64,000 bases of DNA from Bradyrhizobium embrapense (GTDB lineage Bacteria; Pseudomonadota; Alphaproteobacteria; Rhizobiales; Xanthobacteraceae), in contig NZ_LFIP02000004.1 of assembly GCF_001189235.2 (NCBI RefSeq), forward strand, positions 620,001 through 684,000, in the 5' to 3' direction. Both the position numbers and the translations under genes were made by a program. Every line of letters starts with the position of its first letter. Position 1 is the stretch's first letter. The notes under the pieces are model-generated. The model was not told the DNA's origin, made no database searches, and saw only the letters and a list, made by a program, of their open reading frames with translations. Of the stretch, positions 40,464 to 49,325 are shown in pieces.

Positions 40464-42296
40464 GTGGCGGCGCATAAGCGGGGCGGCGTGGCACGACGAC
40501 TGTCGACCGTTTGTTGTGTCATTGCCGCGGCCTGCCTCGGGCTTGCCGTGAGCGGCATGACGGCATGGCTCGGCGCAACCGGCTTGCAGGATGCGCCGCG
40601 CGCGCAACAGGACGTTTGTGCGCGTCCCGAGCCCGGAAGCGCGATCGAGGAAGCTGCTGAATTGCGCAGCCGCGATGGCGTGCTCGAAACCGACCTCAGC
40701 ATCCACGATCAGAAGCTGCCGGACGGCACGAGTCGTTATTGCTATCGGACATCGGACGGCAAGCCGTCGCCGACCTTGCGGCTGAAGCCGGGCGATCAGC
40801 TGGTCATTCATTTCAAGAACGACCTCGTCGACCTCGATACCGCAACGCCTGCGATCGACCGCCCGCTCGCCGGCGCGCCGATCTGCACGACGCGAAAGCA
40901 GGCCGATGTTTGCGCGAGCGGCGCGATGACGCCGATCTCGACCAACCTGCACTTCCACGGGCTGACGGTGCCGCCGGTCTGCCATCAGGATGACGTGCTG
41001 AAGACCTCGATCCAGCCCGACGACGCGCCGTTCGAATACCGCCTGCGCATTCCGGACGACGCACCGCCCGGCCTCTATTGGTATCACCCGCATCTGCACG
41101 GCTTCAGCAAGACGCAGGTGCTCGGCGGCGCGTCCGGCGCCATCATCATCGAAGGCATCGAGCGCGCCGATCCACAGCTCGCCGGCCTCTCCGAGCGCGT
41201 GCTCGTGATCCGCGACCAGGACCTCGTCAATCCCGACGCACCGCCGTCGAAATCCGAGCCGGTCATGACCAAGAGCCAGCTCGACAATGATGGCGACGTC
41301 GCCAACTCCGGCACCGGCTTCGGCAAGCCGTCGAAGGATCTCTCCGTCAACTTCGTGCCGGTGCCCTATCCCAACTATCCGCCGGCCCAGCTCAAGATGA
41401 AGCCCGGCGAGCGGCAGCTCTGGCGGGTGCTGAATGCGTCCGCGATCACCTATCTCAACCTCGCGCTGCTGGTCGGCCGTGCGCCACAGCAGATCGGGAT
41501 CGTCGGGCTCGATGGCGTGCCCCTGCAATTCCAGGGCAGCCCATCGCCGTCGGTGCAATGGGTCAACCATATCGGCCTGCCGCCGGGCTCACGCGCCGAA
41601 TTCATTGTCGAAGGACCGCCGGCCGGCAGCTCGGCCTTGCTGGTGACGCGCGCAGTCGATACCGGGCCGGCCGGCGAGAACGACCCCAACCGCGTGCTGG
41701 TCGCCATCACCGCCTCAGCCGATGCCGGCGAGCCGCAGGCCGTGCTGCCCGCTCGCGCCGAACCGCTTCCGAAACCGGAGCGGCCGTGGCTCGGGAACGT
41801 CGCGCCGGTGCGCGTCAGAAAGCTGTTCTTCTCCGAGCAGCCGAAGAACCCGAACGATCCGAACAGCCCGACCAAGTTCTTCATGACCCTCGACGGCGAG
41901 ACGCCAAAACCGTTCGACCCGCAATCGGACATTCCCGACATCACCGTGAGGCAGGGCGACGTCGAGGACTGGATCATCGAGAACCGCTCGATGGAGCTGC
42001 ATGATTTCCACATCCATCAGCTTCACTTCCAGCTCCGCGACTGGTCCGGCGTCGCAGTCAACGAGCCGTTCCTGCGCGATACCGTCAACATCCCCTACTA
42101 CAACACCCGGATGCTGAAATATCCGAGCGTGCGCCTGCGCATGGATTTTCGCGATCCCAACATCGTCGGCACCTTCGTCTACCACTGCCACGTCCTCGAG
42201 CATGAGGACGGCGGCATGATGGGACGCATCAGGGTCGTGCCGCGCGACACCGCAAGTTCTACCAAGCCGCTCAACCAGCAAAAAGGAGAGCTCTAA
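40464..42296 (+). CDS. multicopper oxidase, exported
   Basis: The 610-residue protein (GTG at 40464; GTG 40488 also possible) has a hydrophobic N-terminal signal and the full set of copper ligands: HFHG (163-166), YHPHLHG (about 207-213), HDFHIHQLHFQL (about 505) and YHCHVLEHEDGGMM (about 573-586) with the T1 Cys and axial Met. Three cupredoxin domains are present. The long PPSKSEPVMTKSQLDNDGD region is an insertion of unknown role. It would oxidise phenols or metal ions in the periplasm, in the FtsP/CotA/bilirubin-oxidase-like group. The stop overlaps the next gene's ATG by one base. Confidence 0.9.
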   Translation: MAAHKRGGVARRLSTVCCVIAAACLGLAVSGMTAWLGATGLQDAPRAQQDVCARPEPGSAIEEAAELRSRDGVLETDLSIHDQKLPDGTSRYCYRTSDGKPSPTLRLKPGDQLVIHFKNDLVDLDTATPAIDRPLAGAPICTTRKQADVCASGAMTPISTNLHFHGLTVPPVCHQDDVLKTSIQPDDAPFEYRLRIPDDAPPGLYWYHPHLHGFSKTQVLGGASGAIIIEGIERADPQLAGLSERVLVIRDQDLVNPDAPPSKSEPVMTKSQLDNDGDVANSGTGFGKPSKDLSVNFVPVPYPNYPPAQLKMKPGERQLWRVLNASAITYLNLALLVGRAPQQIGIVGLDGVPLQFQGSPSPSVQWVNHIGLPPGSRAEFIVEGPPAGSSALLVTRAVDTGPAGENDPNRVLVAITASADAGEPQAVLPARAEPLPKPERPWLGNVAPVRVRKLFFSEQPKNPNDPNSPTKFFMTLDGETPKPFDPQSDIPDITVRQGDVEDWIIENRSMELHDFHIHQLHFQLRDWSGVAVNEPFLRDTVNIPYYNTRMLKYPSVRLRMDFRDPNIVGTFVYHCHVLEHEDGGMMGRIRVVPRDTASSTKPLNQQKGEL

Positions 42297-44470
42297 TGCG
42301 CCACAGGCACAAGTCACGTTGGCTGCAAGGTTGCCGCCTCACCCTCAGCGCGCTTGCGCTGGGTCAGTTCACCGCCGGCCCGGTGCTTGCACAGGACTGG
42401 GATCACCACGGCGGACACGAGACGCGATCGCCGATCAAGCACGTGATCGTCATCATCGGCGAGAACCGCAGCTTCGACCACGTGTTCGCGACCTACGTGC
42501 CTGAACGGCGCGACCAGAGCGTGTTCAACCTGCTTTCGCAAGGCATCGTCAAGCTCGATCACAACAAGAACGCGGTCCCCGGGCCGAATTTCGAGAAGGC
42601 GCATCAGCAGGCAGCGACCGATACCGGCCTGAACGATGCGTTCCTGCTGAGCCCGCCGAAGCAGAACTTCCCCAAGGATCAACTGCCGGCTCCGCTGGTC
42701 GGCGGCCCCAAGGTCTCCTACATCCCGAACAAATGCGGCAGCTCGCCGATCACCACCTGCGAGGCGTCGCTCGTGCTGGCGCAGCAGTCGGAATCCGGCC
42801 TGCCGTCCGAGTACTACCAGTTCCTGCTGTCCGGCGGCACCGGTCAGACCTCGCAGACCCCCGACCAGCGCATCAGCAATGTCAGCGCGCTGCCGGCCGG
42901 TCCGTTCCAGCTCACCAACAACGATGCGATGCCCTACGACTCCTATTCGGCAAGTCCGGTGCATCGCTTCTACCAGATGTGGCAGCAGCTGAACTGCAAC
43001 CATTCGGCGGCCAGCCGCGACAATCCGTCGGGCTGCGGCGGCAATCTGTTCGCCTGGGTCGAAGTCACCGTCGGCGCCGGCGCCAACGGTGCGGCGCAGC
43101 CTTCGAACTTCTCCACGGAGTACTCGCCGACGGCGACGACCACGGGCGAAGGTTCGACGGCGCTCGGCTTCTACAACGTGCAGAAGGGTGATGTGCCCTA
43201 CTTCACCTCGCTCGCGCAAAAATATGCGATGAGCGACAACTTCCACCAGTCCGTCAACGGCGGCACCGGCGCCAATCACATCATGTTCGGTCATGCCGAC
43301 ATGCTCTACTTCAGCGACACCTACGGCAACGCCGCGGTGCCGCCGAACGGCACGCAGGTGTTCGGCGGCACGCCCGACGCCGGCATCGTCCATGAAATCG
43401 AGAATCCGAATCCGGCTTCAGGCACCAACAACTGGTACACCGAGGACGGCTACGGCGCCGGCGGCAATGGCGGCTTCCCGCCGCCCTTCCAGACTAGCCC
43501 GGTGTCCGGCGGCGGCTCCTACAGCGACTGCTCGGATCCGGGTCAACCGGGCGTCAAGCCGATCCTGGACTATCTGAAGGGGATCCACATCAACCCGAAC
43601 TGCGAGCCGGGGCACTATTATCTCTTGAACAACTACAATCCCGGCTATTTCGGCAACGGCAAGAACGCCTACACTGACACCAATCCGTCCAACACGCCGT
43701 TCACGATCCCGCCGTCGACCCGCAAGAGCATCGGCGACAGCTTGAACGAGCGGAACATCTCCTGGAAGTATTACGGCGACCAGTGGAACAACTACGTCAA
43801 CGATCCCTACCAGCTCAACTGGGGCGTGGCCGGTCCGAACGCGGACGAGTACTGCAACATCTGCAATCCGTTCCAGTACGACACCTCGATCATGTCGCAC
43901 CCGGACCAGGTCGCAGCCCACATCAAGGACTCGGTTGATCTCTACGCCGACCTCTCCAAGCACACGCTGCCGGCGGTCTCCATCGTCAAGCCGAGCGGCT
44001 TCACCGACGGTCACCCGTCATCCTCCAAGCTCAATCTGTTCGAAGGCTTCACCAAGAAGATCGTCGACCAGGTCCAGGCCTCGGACTATGCCAAGGACAC
44101 CGCGATCTTCATCACCTTCGACGAAGGCGGCGGCTACTACGACTCCGGCTATGTGCAGCCGCTCGACTATTTCGGCGACGGCACCCGCATTCCGCTGATC
44201 GTGGTGTCGCCGTTCGCGCGTCACGGTCACATCTCGCATGAATATGCCGATCACGTCTCGATCATCAAATTCATCGAGCGGAACTGGCGCCTGGAGCCGA
44301 TCACGAACCGCAGCCGCGACAACTTCCCGAACCCGGTTGCGGCGCCCGGCAATCCCTATGTTCCGGTCAACAGCCCGGCGCTCAGCGATCTGTTCGATTT
44401 CTTCGACTTCGACGACGGCGGCCATCATCATGGCGGCGGCTGGGATCATGACGGTGGCTGGGACCACTGA
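42296..44470 (+). CDS. phospholipase C/acid phosphatase-like phosphoesterase, exported
   Basis: Its ATG shares one base with the multicopper oxidase stop (TAATG), with AGGAG eight bases before it. The 724-residue protein has a signal peptide (LTLSALALGQFTAGPVLAQD) and the PF04185 phosphoesterase motifs HVIVIIGENRSFDHVFATY (metal-ligand Glu, Asn), DAMPYDSYSASPVHRFYQMW, VNGGTGANHIMFGHADML, FITFDEGGGYYDSGYV and PLIVVSPFARHGHISHEYAD. The C-terminus is a Gly/His/Asp-rich tail (DDGGHHHGGGWDHDGGWDH). The family includes bacterial phospholipases C and acid phosphatases such as AcpA. It probably cleaves phosphate esters or lipids outside the cytosol. Confidence 0.88.
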   Translation: MRHRHKSRWLQGCRLTLSALALGQFTAGPVLAQDWDHHGGHETRSPIKHVIVIIGENRSFDHVFATYVPERRDQSVFNLLSQGIVKLDHNKNAVPGPNFEKAHQQAATDTGLNDAFLLSPPKQNFPKDQLPAPLVGGPKVSYIPNKCGSSPITTCEASLVLAQQSESGLPSEYYQFLLSGGTGQTSQTPDQRISNVSALPAGPFQLTNNDAMPYDSYSASPVHRFYQMWQQLNCNHSAASRDNPSGCGGNLFAWVEVTVGAGANGAAQPSNFSTEYSPTATTTGEGSTALGFYNVQKGDVPYFTSLAQKYAMSDNFHQSVNGGTGANHIMFGHADMLYFSDTYGNAAVPPNGTQVFGGTPDAGIVHEIENPNPASGTNNWYTEDGYGAGGNGGFPPPFQTSPVSGGGSYSDCSDPGQPGVKPILDYLKGIHINPNCEPGHYYLLNNYNPGYFGNGKNAYTDTNPSNTPFTIPPSTRKSIGDSLNERNISWKYYGDQWNNYVNDPYQLNWGVAGPNADEYCNICNPFQYDTSIMSHPDQVAAHIKDSVDLYADLSKHTLPAVSIVKPSGFTDGHPSSSKLNLFEGFTKKIVDQVQASDYAKDTAIFITFDEGGGYYDSGYVQPLDYFGDGTRIPLIVVSPFARHGHISHEYADHVSIIKFIERNWRLEPITNRSRDNFPNPVAAPGNPYVPVNSPALSDLFDFFDFDDGGHHHGGGWDHDGGWDH

Positions 44471-44492
44471 CGACCGCGCCCTGTAAGACAAC

Positions 44493-44521
44493 AATCCGCC
44501 GGCCCGAAAGGCCGGCGGATT
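44493..44521 (+). terminator. strong hairpin after the phosphoesterase gene
   Basis: AATCCGCCGGCC pairs with GGCCGGCGGATT around loop CGAAA, a perfect 12-bp stem. It lies 22 bases after the stop. No T run follows, so it may act as a rho-assisted or 3-prime-end stabilising hairpin. The next gene starts 89 bases later on the same strand. Confidence 0.7.
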
Positions 44522-44609
44522 CATCTGTACCCGGCCCGGATGTCCATAGCCCGCGCGAACCTGTAACGTGTCTGGCGACGTCGACTTCGCCGCCATGGAA
44601 TCTCGCTCA

Positions 44610-45068
44610 ATGACATCGATCACTTTCCGCCAGGCCCAGCCCGCCGACCTCCGGGCCATCATCGCCCTGCTTGCCAACGACCTCCTGGGGCGGCAGCGCG
44701 AGGATCCGAGCTCGCCGCCGAACCCGCGATATGTCGACGCATTCGATGCCATCCTCGCCGATCGCAACCAACTCCTGGCCGTGGCAACCCTGGACGAGGC
44801 GGTGATCGGGACCCTTCAACTCAGCTTCATTCCCGGAATGGCACGCCTGGGCGCCTGGCGCGGCCAGATCGAGGCAGTCCGGATTGCCGAGACGCACCGC
44901 AGCTCAGGCGTCGGGCAACAGATGTTCGAATGGGCGATCGCGCAATGCAAAGCGAGAGGCTGCGATATCGTGCAGCTCACGACTGACAAGGCGCGCCCCG
45001 ACGCGCACCGCTTCTATGAGCGGCTGGGATTCGTCGGCAGCCATATCGGTTACAAGCTGATGCTTTGA
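44610..45068 (+). CDS. GNAT-family N-acetyltransferase
   Basis: MTSITFRQAQPADLRAIIAL starts a 152-residue GNAT fold with the acetyl-CoA motif A (IEAVRIAETHRSSGVGQQMF, R/Q-x-x-G-x-[GA]) and motif B (AHRFYERLGFVGSHIGYKLM). Upstream in-frame ATG and GTG starts are possible but match family homologues less well. The substrate, possibly an aminoglycoside-like or amino acid amine, cannot be told. It is in the same orientation as the phosphoesterase, but a hairpin separates them. Confidence 0.85.
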   Translation: MTSITFRQAQPADLRAIIALLANDLLGRQREDPSSPPNPRYVDAFDAILADRNQLLAVATLDEAVIGTLQLSFIPGMARLGAWRGQIEAVRIAETHRSSGVGQQMFEWAIAQCKARGCDIVQLTTDKARPDAHRFYERLGFVGSHIGYKLML

Positions 45069-45122
45069 CGGAATCGCCACACGGGGTTGCCGCATGAGCG
45101 ACGGGCCAATGCGTCAACGCCC

Positions 45123-46337
45123 TCACGGCTTCTGATAGATCACCTGACCCGCACGGATCGTGGTGCTCACCTTCGCAAGATTCGCGACGTCGCGTAGCGG
45201 ATCGCCGTCGAGCACCACGAGATCGGCGTCGAAGCCCTGCTCCACCCTGCCCTTCTTCGCGGCCTTGAAGAACCGCGCCGGATTGGTCGTCAGCGAGGCC
45301 AGCACCTGGCGTTCCGACAGCGCGCGGTGCATCAACTGGAATTCCTGCGTGGTGTCGTACAGCGTGGTGAAGCCGACATCGGTGCCGAACAGCACGGTGC
45401 CGCCATTGTCGGAGAACTGCTTGAGCTGGTTGACAGTCGCGGCCACCAGACGGTTGGTGACGTTGGGGTCGAGAACCACCGTCGTAAACAACGACAGCGT
45501 CGGGATCAGCGCGGTCCCCTGCGCCTTGAACCGCGCCAGCTGGTCATCCGTGTAGCTGCCCTCGCTGGGCGTCGTGTGCGCGAGCACGTCGACGTCGGCT
45601 GCGATCACCGTCTCGACGCCGATCTTGTTCTGCGGATGCGCGAACACCGGCCTGCCCTGCGCATGAGCGACATCGACGGCTGCCTTGGCAATCGCCGGGT
45701 CCATGTTGATGACCGGCTTGTCGCCCATGAACGCGCCGGTGAACAGCTTGATGCCGTCCTCGCCCATCGCGAGCCAGTCGCGCGCCCACTTCGCCGCCTC
45801 CTCCGGGGTCGCGGCTTCGGGAAGCTGAATCTCGGGCGGCAGGTAGACGGGATGCCCGCCCTTGGGAAACACATTGCCGGCGAGGAGGATGGTGGGACCG
45901 GCGACCTCGCCTGCGGCGATGCGCTTGCGCAGCGGCAGCGTGTTGCGTGGATCGGAGCCGAGATCCCAGACCGTGGTGAAGCCCCAGCGGGTCAGCATCT
46001 CCTGCATGTGCTGAGTCAGCGGCGCGGCGGGCGCCTCGCCGGCGAGGTGCCAGACATGGTCAGTGAAATGCACGTGGCTGTTCCAGAACCCGGCAACGAC
46101 GGTCTTGCCGCTGCAATCGATCAGGCGCGCATCCGGAGGCACCGTGACATCGCCGGACTTGCCGACTGCGCTGATGACGCCGTCCGTGATCACGATCGTC
46201 GCATCCGGCAGCGCGTCTGCATCAGCCGATGCGTAAAGCGTGCCGCCCCACAGCACCACGGTGTCGGCGCGTGCGGTCGCCGAGGCGACGGCCGAGCCAA
46301 TCAGGAAAAGCACGACGCGTAGCCAGGTTCCGGTCAT
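45123..46337 (-). CDS. exported amidohydrolase (imidazolonepropionase-like)
   Basis: ATG 46337 has AAGAGG ahead of it and starts a signal peptide (WLRVVLFLIGSAVASATARA). The 404-residue protein carries the amidohydrolase metal ligands: FWNSHVHFTDHVWHLA (HxH), GEDGIKLFTGAFM (a Lys in the position of the carboxylated lysine), FAHPQNKIGVETV and DVLAHTTP (His ligands), and LFGTDVGF (catalytic Asp). The family contains dipeptidases, ureases and N-acyl hydrolases; this subgroup acts on amide or lactam-type compounds in the periplasm. It converges on the GNAT gene. Confidence 0.88.
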   Translation of the reverse strand: MTGTWLRVVLFLIGSAVASATARADTVVLWGGTLYASADADALPDATIVITDGVISAVGKSGDVTVPPDARLIDCSGKTVVAGFWNSHVHFTDHVWHLAGEAPAAPLTQHMQEMLTRWGFTTVWDLGSDPRNTLPLRKRIAAGEVAGPTILLAGNVFPKGGHPVYLPPEIQLPEAATPEEAAKWARDWLAMGEDGIKLFTGAFMGDKPVINMDPAIAKAAVDVAHAQGRPVFAHPQNKIGVETVIAADVDVLAHTTPSEGSYTDDQLARFKAQGTALIPTLSLFTTVVLDPNVTNRLVAATVNQLKQFSDNGGTVLFGTDVGFTTLYDTTQEFQLMHRALSERQVLASLTTNPARFFKAAKKGRVEQGFDADLVVLDGDPLRDVANLAKVSTTIRAGQVIYQKP

Positions 46338-46459
46338 GGACAGCCTCTTTGATGGTTGCATGCCGGCGGTGCCCGGCGCGCGGCAACATAGCCGCAGCAG
46401 AGTGAGCTGCTTTGATCGTTCTTGCTGTCCGCAACGGATCTCGGAGGCGGCGTCCGCCG

Positions 46460-47656
46460 TCACTCCTCGGGTGCGTTCTCGATCGGGTCGAACCGGTCGG
46501 CCTCGAGCCCGAGCAGATTCCAGGATTGCAGCATGTGCGGCGGCAGCGGCGCGGTGGCATCGATCACGCCGCCGCGCGGGTGCGGGATCACGATGCGGCG
46601 GGCCAGCAGATGCAGCCGGTTCTGCAGGCCGCCCGGCAGCTGCCAGTTCTCCTTGTTGAAGTATTTGGGATCACCGACGATGGCGTGATCGATATGCGCC
46701 ATGTGGGCGCGCAATTGATGGGTGCGGCCGGTCACCGGCTTGAGCGAGACCCAGGCGAGCTTCGTCGCCGAGGCCTCGACCACGGCATAGTAGGTCACGG
46801 CATGGCTGGCGCCCTCGTCGCCATGCGCCGCGATCCGCATGATGCTGTCCTCTTCGCTCTCCTCCTTGGCGAGATAGGTCGAGATCCGGCCCTGCTTCGG
46901 CTTCGGCACGCCGGCGACCAGCGCCCAATAGATCTTGCGCGCGGAGCGATGCCGGAACGAGCCGGTCAGGGCGGTCGCGGCGAAACGCGTCTTGGCGATC
47001 AGCAGGCAGCCCGAGGTCTCGCGGTCGAGCCGGTGCACCAGCCGCGGCTTCTGGCCCTTGGCGTCGCGCATCACCTCCAGCATGTCGTCGACATTGCGCG
47101 TGATGCCGGAGCCGCCCTGAACCGCCAGGCCTGCGGGCTTGTTCAGCACCATCACGTCGGCGTCCTCGAACAGGGTCATGTCCTTGAGGTCCTGGAGGGT
47201 CTTCCTGGCGGCTTCGGAGAGGCTCGCGGCCGCCTTCGGCGTATCGAGCCGCAGCGGCGGAATGCGGACGCTCTGCCCTTCTTCGAGCCGGTCCTTGCTG
47301 TCCGCACGCTTGCCGTTGACGCGCAACTCGCCCTTCCGAACGATGCGCTGGATGTGGGAAAACGACAGGCCGGGGAAACGCGCCTCGAGGAAGCGGTCGA
47401 CGCGCATGTTGTCCTCGTCCGCCGTCACCACCACGGTCTGCACCTTGGTCGGCAGCGCCGGCGGCTCGGCGACGCGCTCCTCCGGCTCGGGCACGAATGG
47501 CTTGGGCGCCCGCTGCTTGTCGCCAAGGCGCACCGCCGCCGACTTGCCGCCCGCACGATGCGCCGGCCCCCGCTCGGCGGCCGGGCCGCGATGGGGACGC
47601 GCGCCTTTGGCGCGGTCGCCCGCTGGGCGGAGGGGTCTCTTGACGCGGCGGCTCAT
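46460..47656 (-). CDS. RluA-family pseudouridine synthase
   Basis: The protein of 398 residues starts with a basic Arg/Pro-rich region of about 70, then an S4 RNA-binding domain (MRVDRFLEARFPGLSFSHIQ and RIVRKGELRVNGKRADSKDR), then the RluA catalytic domain: MVLNKPAGLAVQGGSG, LVHRLDRETSGCLLIAKT (catalytic Asp), GRTHQLRAHMAHIDHAIVGD and LHLLARRIVIPHP. It modifies uridines in 23S rRNA, as RluC or RluA do; which position cannot be told. GGAG lies ahead of the start. The basic N-terminal tail is longer than in most family members. Confidence 0.9.
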   Translation of the reverse strand: MSRRVKRPLRPAGDRAKGARPHRGPAAERGPAHRAGGKSAAVRLGDKQRAPKPFVPEPEERVAEPPALPTKVQTVVVTADEDNMRVDRFLEARFPGLSFSHIQRIVRKGELRVNGKRADSKDRLEEGQSVRIPPLRLDTPKAAASLSEAARKTLQDLKDMTLFEDADVMVLNKPAGLAVQGGSGITRNVDDMLEVMRDAKGQKPRLVHRLDRETSGCLLIAKTRFAATALTGSFRHRSARKIYWALVAGVPKPKQGRISTYLAKEESEEDSIMRIAAHGDEGASHAVTYYAVVEASATKLAWVSLKPVTGRTHQLRAHMAHIDHAIVGDPKYFNKENWQLPGGLQNRLHLLARRIVIPHPRGGVIDATAPLPPHMLQSWNLLGLEADRFDPIENAPEE

Positions 47657-47990
47657 GGGGTTGCAACTCCGAAGTTAAGCCCGTGGGTAGCGCAAATGCC
47701 GCGAATCGTCACGGCGAAATCGGTACGAATCCGGCGCAACATCGGCCATGTTCGGCCGCAAGCGGCAAGCGGGCGCTGCCAAAATATCGAAAACAACCCC
47801 ATGCAAAGTAGCCGGAGGCCGTCGGCGTTCGACCAAGCGACTTGACACGTCGGGCAACTCAGGGATACATTTCTAATATTCCGAAGTCACGCAAATCGCA
47901 TATGGCATTTGCGGGCTTCTGCAACTTCCCTCGCCGCAGGCGGGAACGCCAACGCGCGTTATTTGTGGCCACGGCTGATCTCGTCTTGCG
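47657..47990. other. intergenic region with a promoter-like sequence
   Basis: These 334 bases separate the pseudouridine synthase gene from rarA. They hold a well-formed -35 TTGACA (47842-47847) with TACATT 18 bases later (47866-47871) on the plus strand, followed by a very small ORF. No conventional gene is visible. Confidence 0.45.
47842..47871 (+). promoter_or_regulatory. sigma-70-like promoter candidate on the plus strand
   Basis: TTGACA is a perfect -35; TACATT, 18 bases downstream, fits the -10 at four positions. It points away from the pseudouridine synthase gene and into the end of rarA. A transcript from here would be antisense to rarA or would carry the small ORF at 47902. Confidence 0.4.
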
Positions 47991-47994
47991 CTAG
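47902..47994 (+). CDS. possible 30-residue small ORF
   Basis: ATG GCA TTT GCG leads to MAFAGFCNFPRRRRERQRAL and ends with a TAG at 47994, overlapping the rarA stop on the other strand by a few bases. It lies 31 bases after the promoter-like sequence. There is no ribosome site, and the Arg-rich content is typical of chance frames in this DNA, so it may not be translated. I include it because a promoter points at it. Confidence 0.15.
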   Translation: MAFAGFCNFPRRRRERQRALFVATADLVLR

Positions 47995-49325
47995 CTCCCG
48001 CCGCGCTCCTTGCGCAGCCTGTTCCAGTAATCCAGCCGCTTGCGGATCTCGCGCTCGAAGCCGCGGTCGGGCGGGTCGTAGAAGGTCTGCCGTCCCAGCG
48101 CTTCCGGGAAATAGTCCTGGCCGGAGAACGCGTCGGGCGCGTCGTGATCGTATTGATAGCCGGAGCCATAGCCTTCCGACTTCATCAGCTTGGTCGGCGA
48201 ATTCAGGATGTGCTTCGGCGGCAGCAGCGAGCCGCCCTGCTTTGCGGTCTGCATCGCGGCGCCGAACGCAGTGTACACCGCGTTCGATTTCGGTGCGGTG
48301 GCGAGATAGACCACGGCTTGCGCGATCGCGAGCTCGCCCTCCGGCGAGCCCAGGAAATCATAGGCATCCTTGGCGGCGTTGCAGACCGCCAGTGCCTGCG
48401 GATCGGCGAGACCAATGTCCTCGACCGCCATCCGCACCACGCGCCGCGCCAGGAACAGCGGATCCTCGCCGGCATCGAGCATCCGCGCGAGATAATACAG
48501 CGCAGCATCGGGATCTGAGCCGCGCACCGATTTATGCAGCGCCGAGATCAGGTTGTAGTGGCCGTCGGCCGATTTGTCGTAGATCGGCGCGCGGCGTTGC
48601 AGGATGGCCTGCAACTGCTCGGCGTTGAACACCTCGCCCTTGCGCGCGGCGCGCCAGACCTCTTCGGCCAATGTCAGCGAGGCGCGGCCGTCACCGTCGG
48701 CCATCCGCACCAGCACGGCGCGCGCCTCGGCATCGAGCGGCAGGGCCCTGCCCTCGATCTTCTCGGCATTGGCAAACAGCCGTTCGATCGCAGCCGTATC
48801 GAGCGAGTGAAACACCAGCACGCGGGCGCGCGACAGCAGCGCCGCGTTGAGCTCGAACGACGGGTTCTCGGTGGTGGCGCCGACCAGCACCACCGTGCCG
48901 TCCTCCATCACGGGCAGGAAGGAATCCTGCTGCGCGCGGTTGAACCTGTGCACCTCGTCGACGAACAGCAGCGTGCCCTTGCCGGTCTCGCGCCGGGCCC
49001 GCGCGGCATCGAACGCCTTCTTCAGATCGGCGACGCCGGAGAACACCGCGGAGATCTGCTCGAAATGCAGCTCGGTGGCGTCGGCGAGCAGCCGCGCCAC
49101 CGTGGTCTTGCCGGTGCCGGGCGGTCCCCAGAACACCAGCGAGCCCAGCGTGCGCGTCTCCAGCATGCGGGTCAGCGCGCCGTCGGGGCCGAGGATGTGA
49201 TCCTGGCCGACGACATCGGCCAGCGTGCGCGGGCGCAGCCGGTCCGGCAGCGGGTGTGGCGCGTCCTGCTCCATCCCCGCCGCTGCGAACAGGTTGCTGG
49301 CCTCGCGCGGTCGCTTGGGACTCAT
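47991..49325 (-). CDS. rarA: RarA/MgsA replication-associated recombination ATPase
   Basis: The 444-residue AAA+ protein has DRLRPRTLADVVGQDHILGP, Walker A GPPGTGKTT (about 67-75), Walker B LLFVDEVHRFNRAQQDSFLP, and sensor-1 LVGATTENPSFELNAALLSR. The C-terminal part has the cluster KSVRGSDPDAALYYLARMLD and RRVVRMAVEDIGLADPQALA of MgsA tetramerisation domains. RarA acts at stalled replication forks with RecA and Ssb. Its ATG overlaps the protease gene's stop by four bases (ATGA). Length and motifs are normal. Confidence 0.93.
   Translation of the reverse strand: MSPKRPREASNLFAAAGMEQDAPHPLPDRLRPRTLADVVGQDHILGPDGALTRMLETRTLGSLVFWGPPGTGKTTVARLLADATELHFEQISAVFSGVADLKKAFDAARARRETGKGTLLFVDEVHRFNRAQQDSFLPVMEDGTVVLVGATTENPSFELNAALLSRARVLVFHSLDTAAIERLFANAEKIEGRALPLDAEARAVLVRMADGDGRASLTLAEEVWRAARKGEVFNAEQLQAILQRRAPIYDKSADGHYNLISALHKSVRGSDPDAALYYLARMLDAGEDPLFLARRVVRMAVEDIGLADPQALAVCNAAKDAYDFLGSPEGELAIAQAVVYLATAPKSNAVYTAFGAAMQTAKQGGSLLPPKHILNSPTKLMKSEGYGSGYQYDHDAPDAFSGQDYFPEALGRQTFYDPPDRGFEREIRKRLDYWNRLRKERGGS

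Noticed and set aside
44493..44521. classification as a simple rho-independent terminator
   Set aside because: The stem is perfect but no T run follows, so I kept it as a hairpin of uncertain terminator strength.
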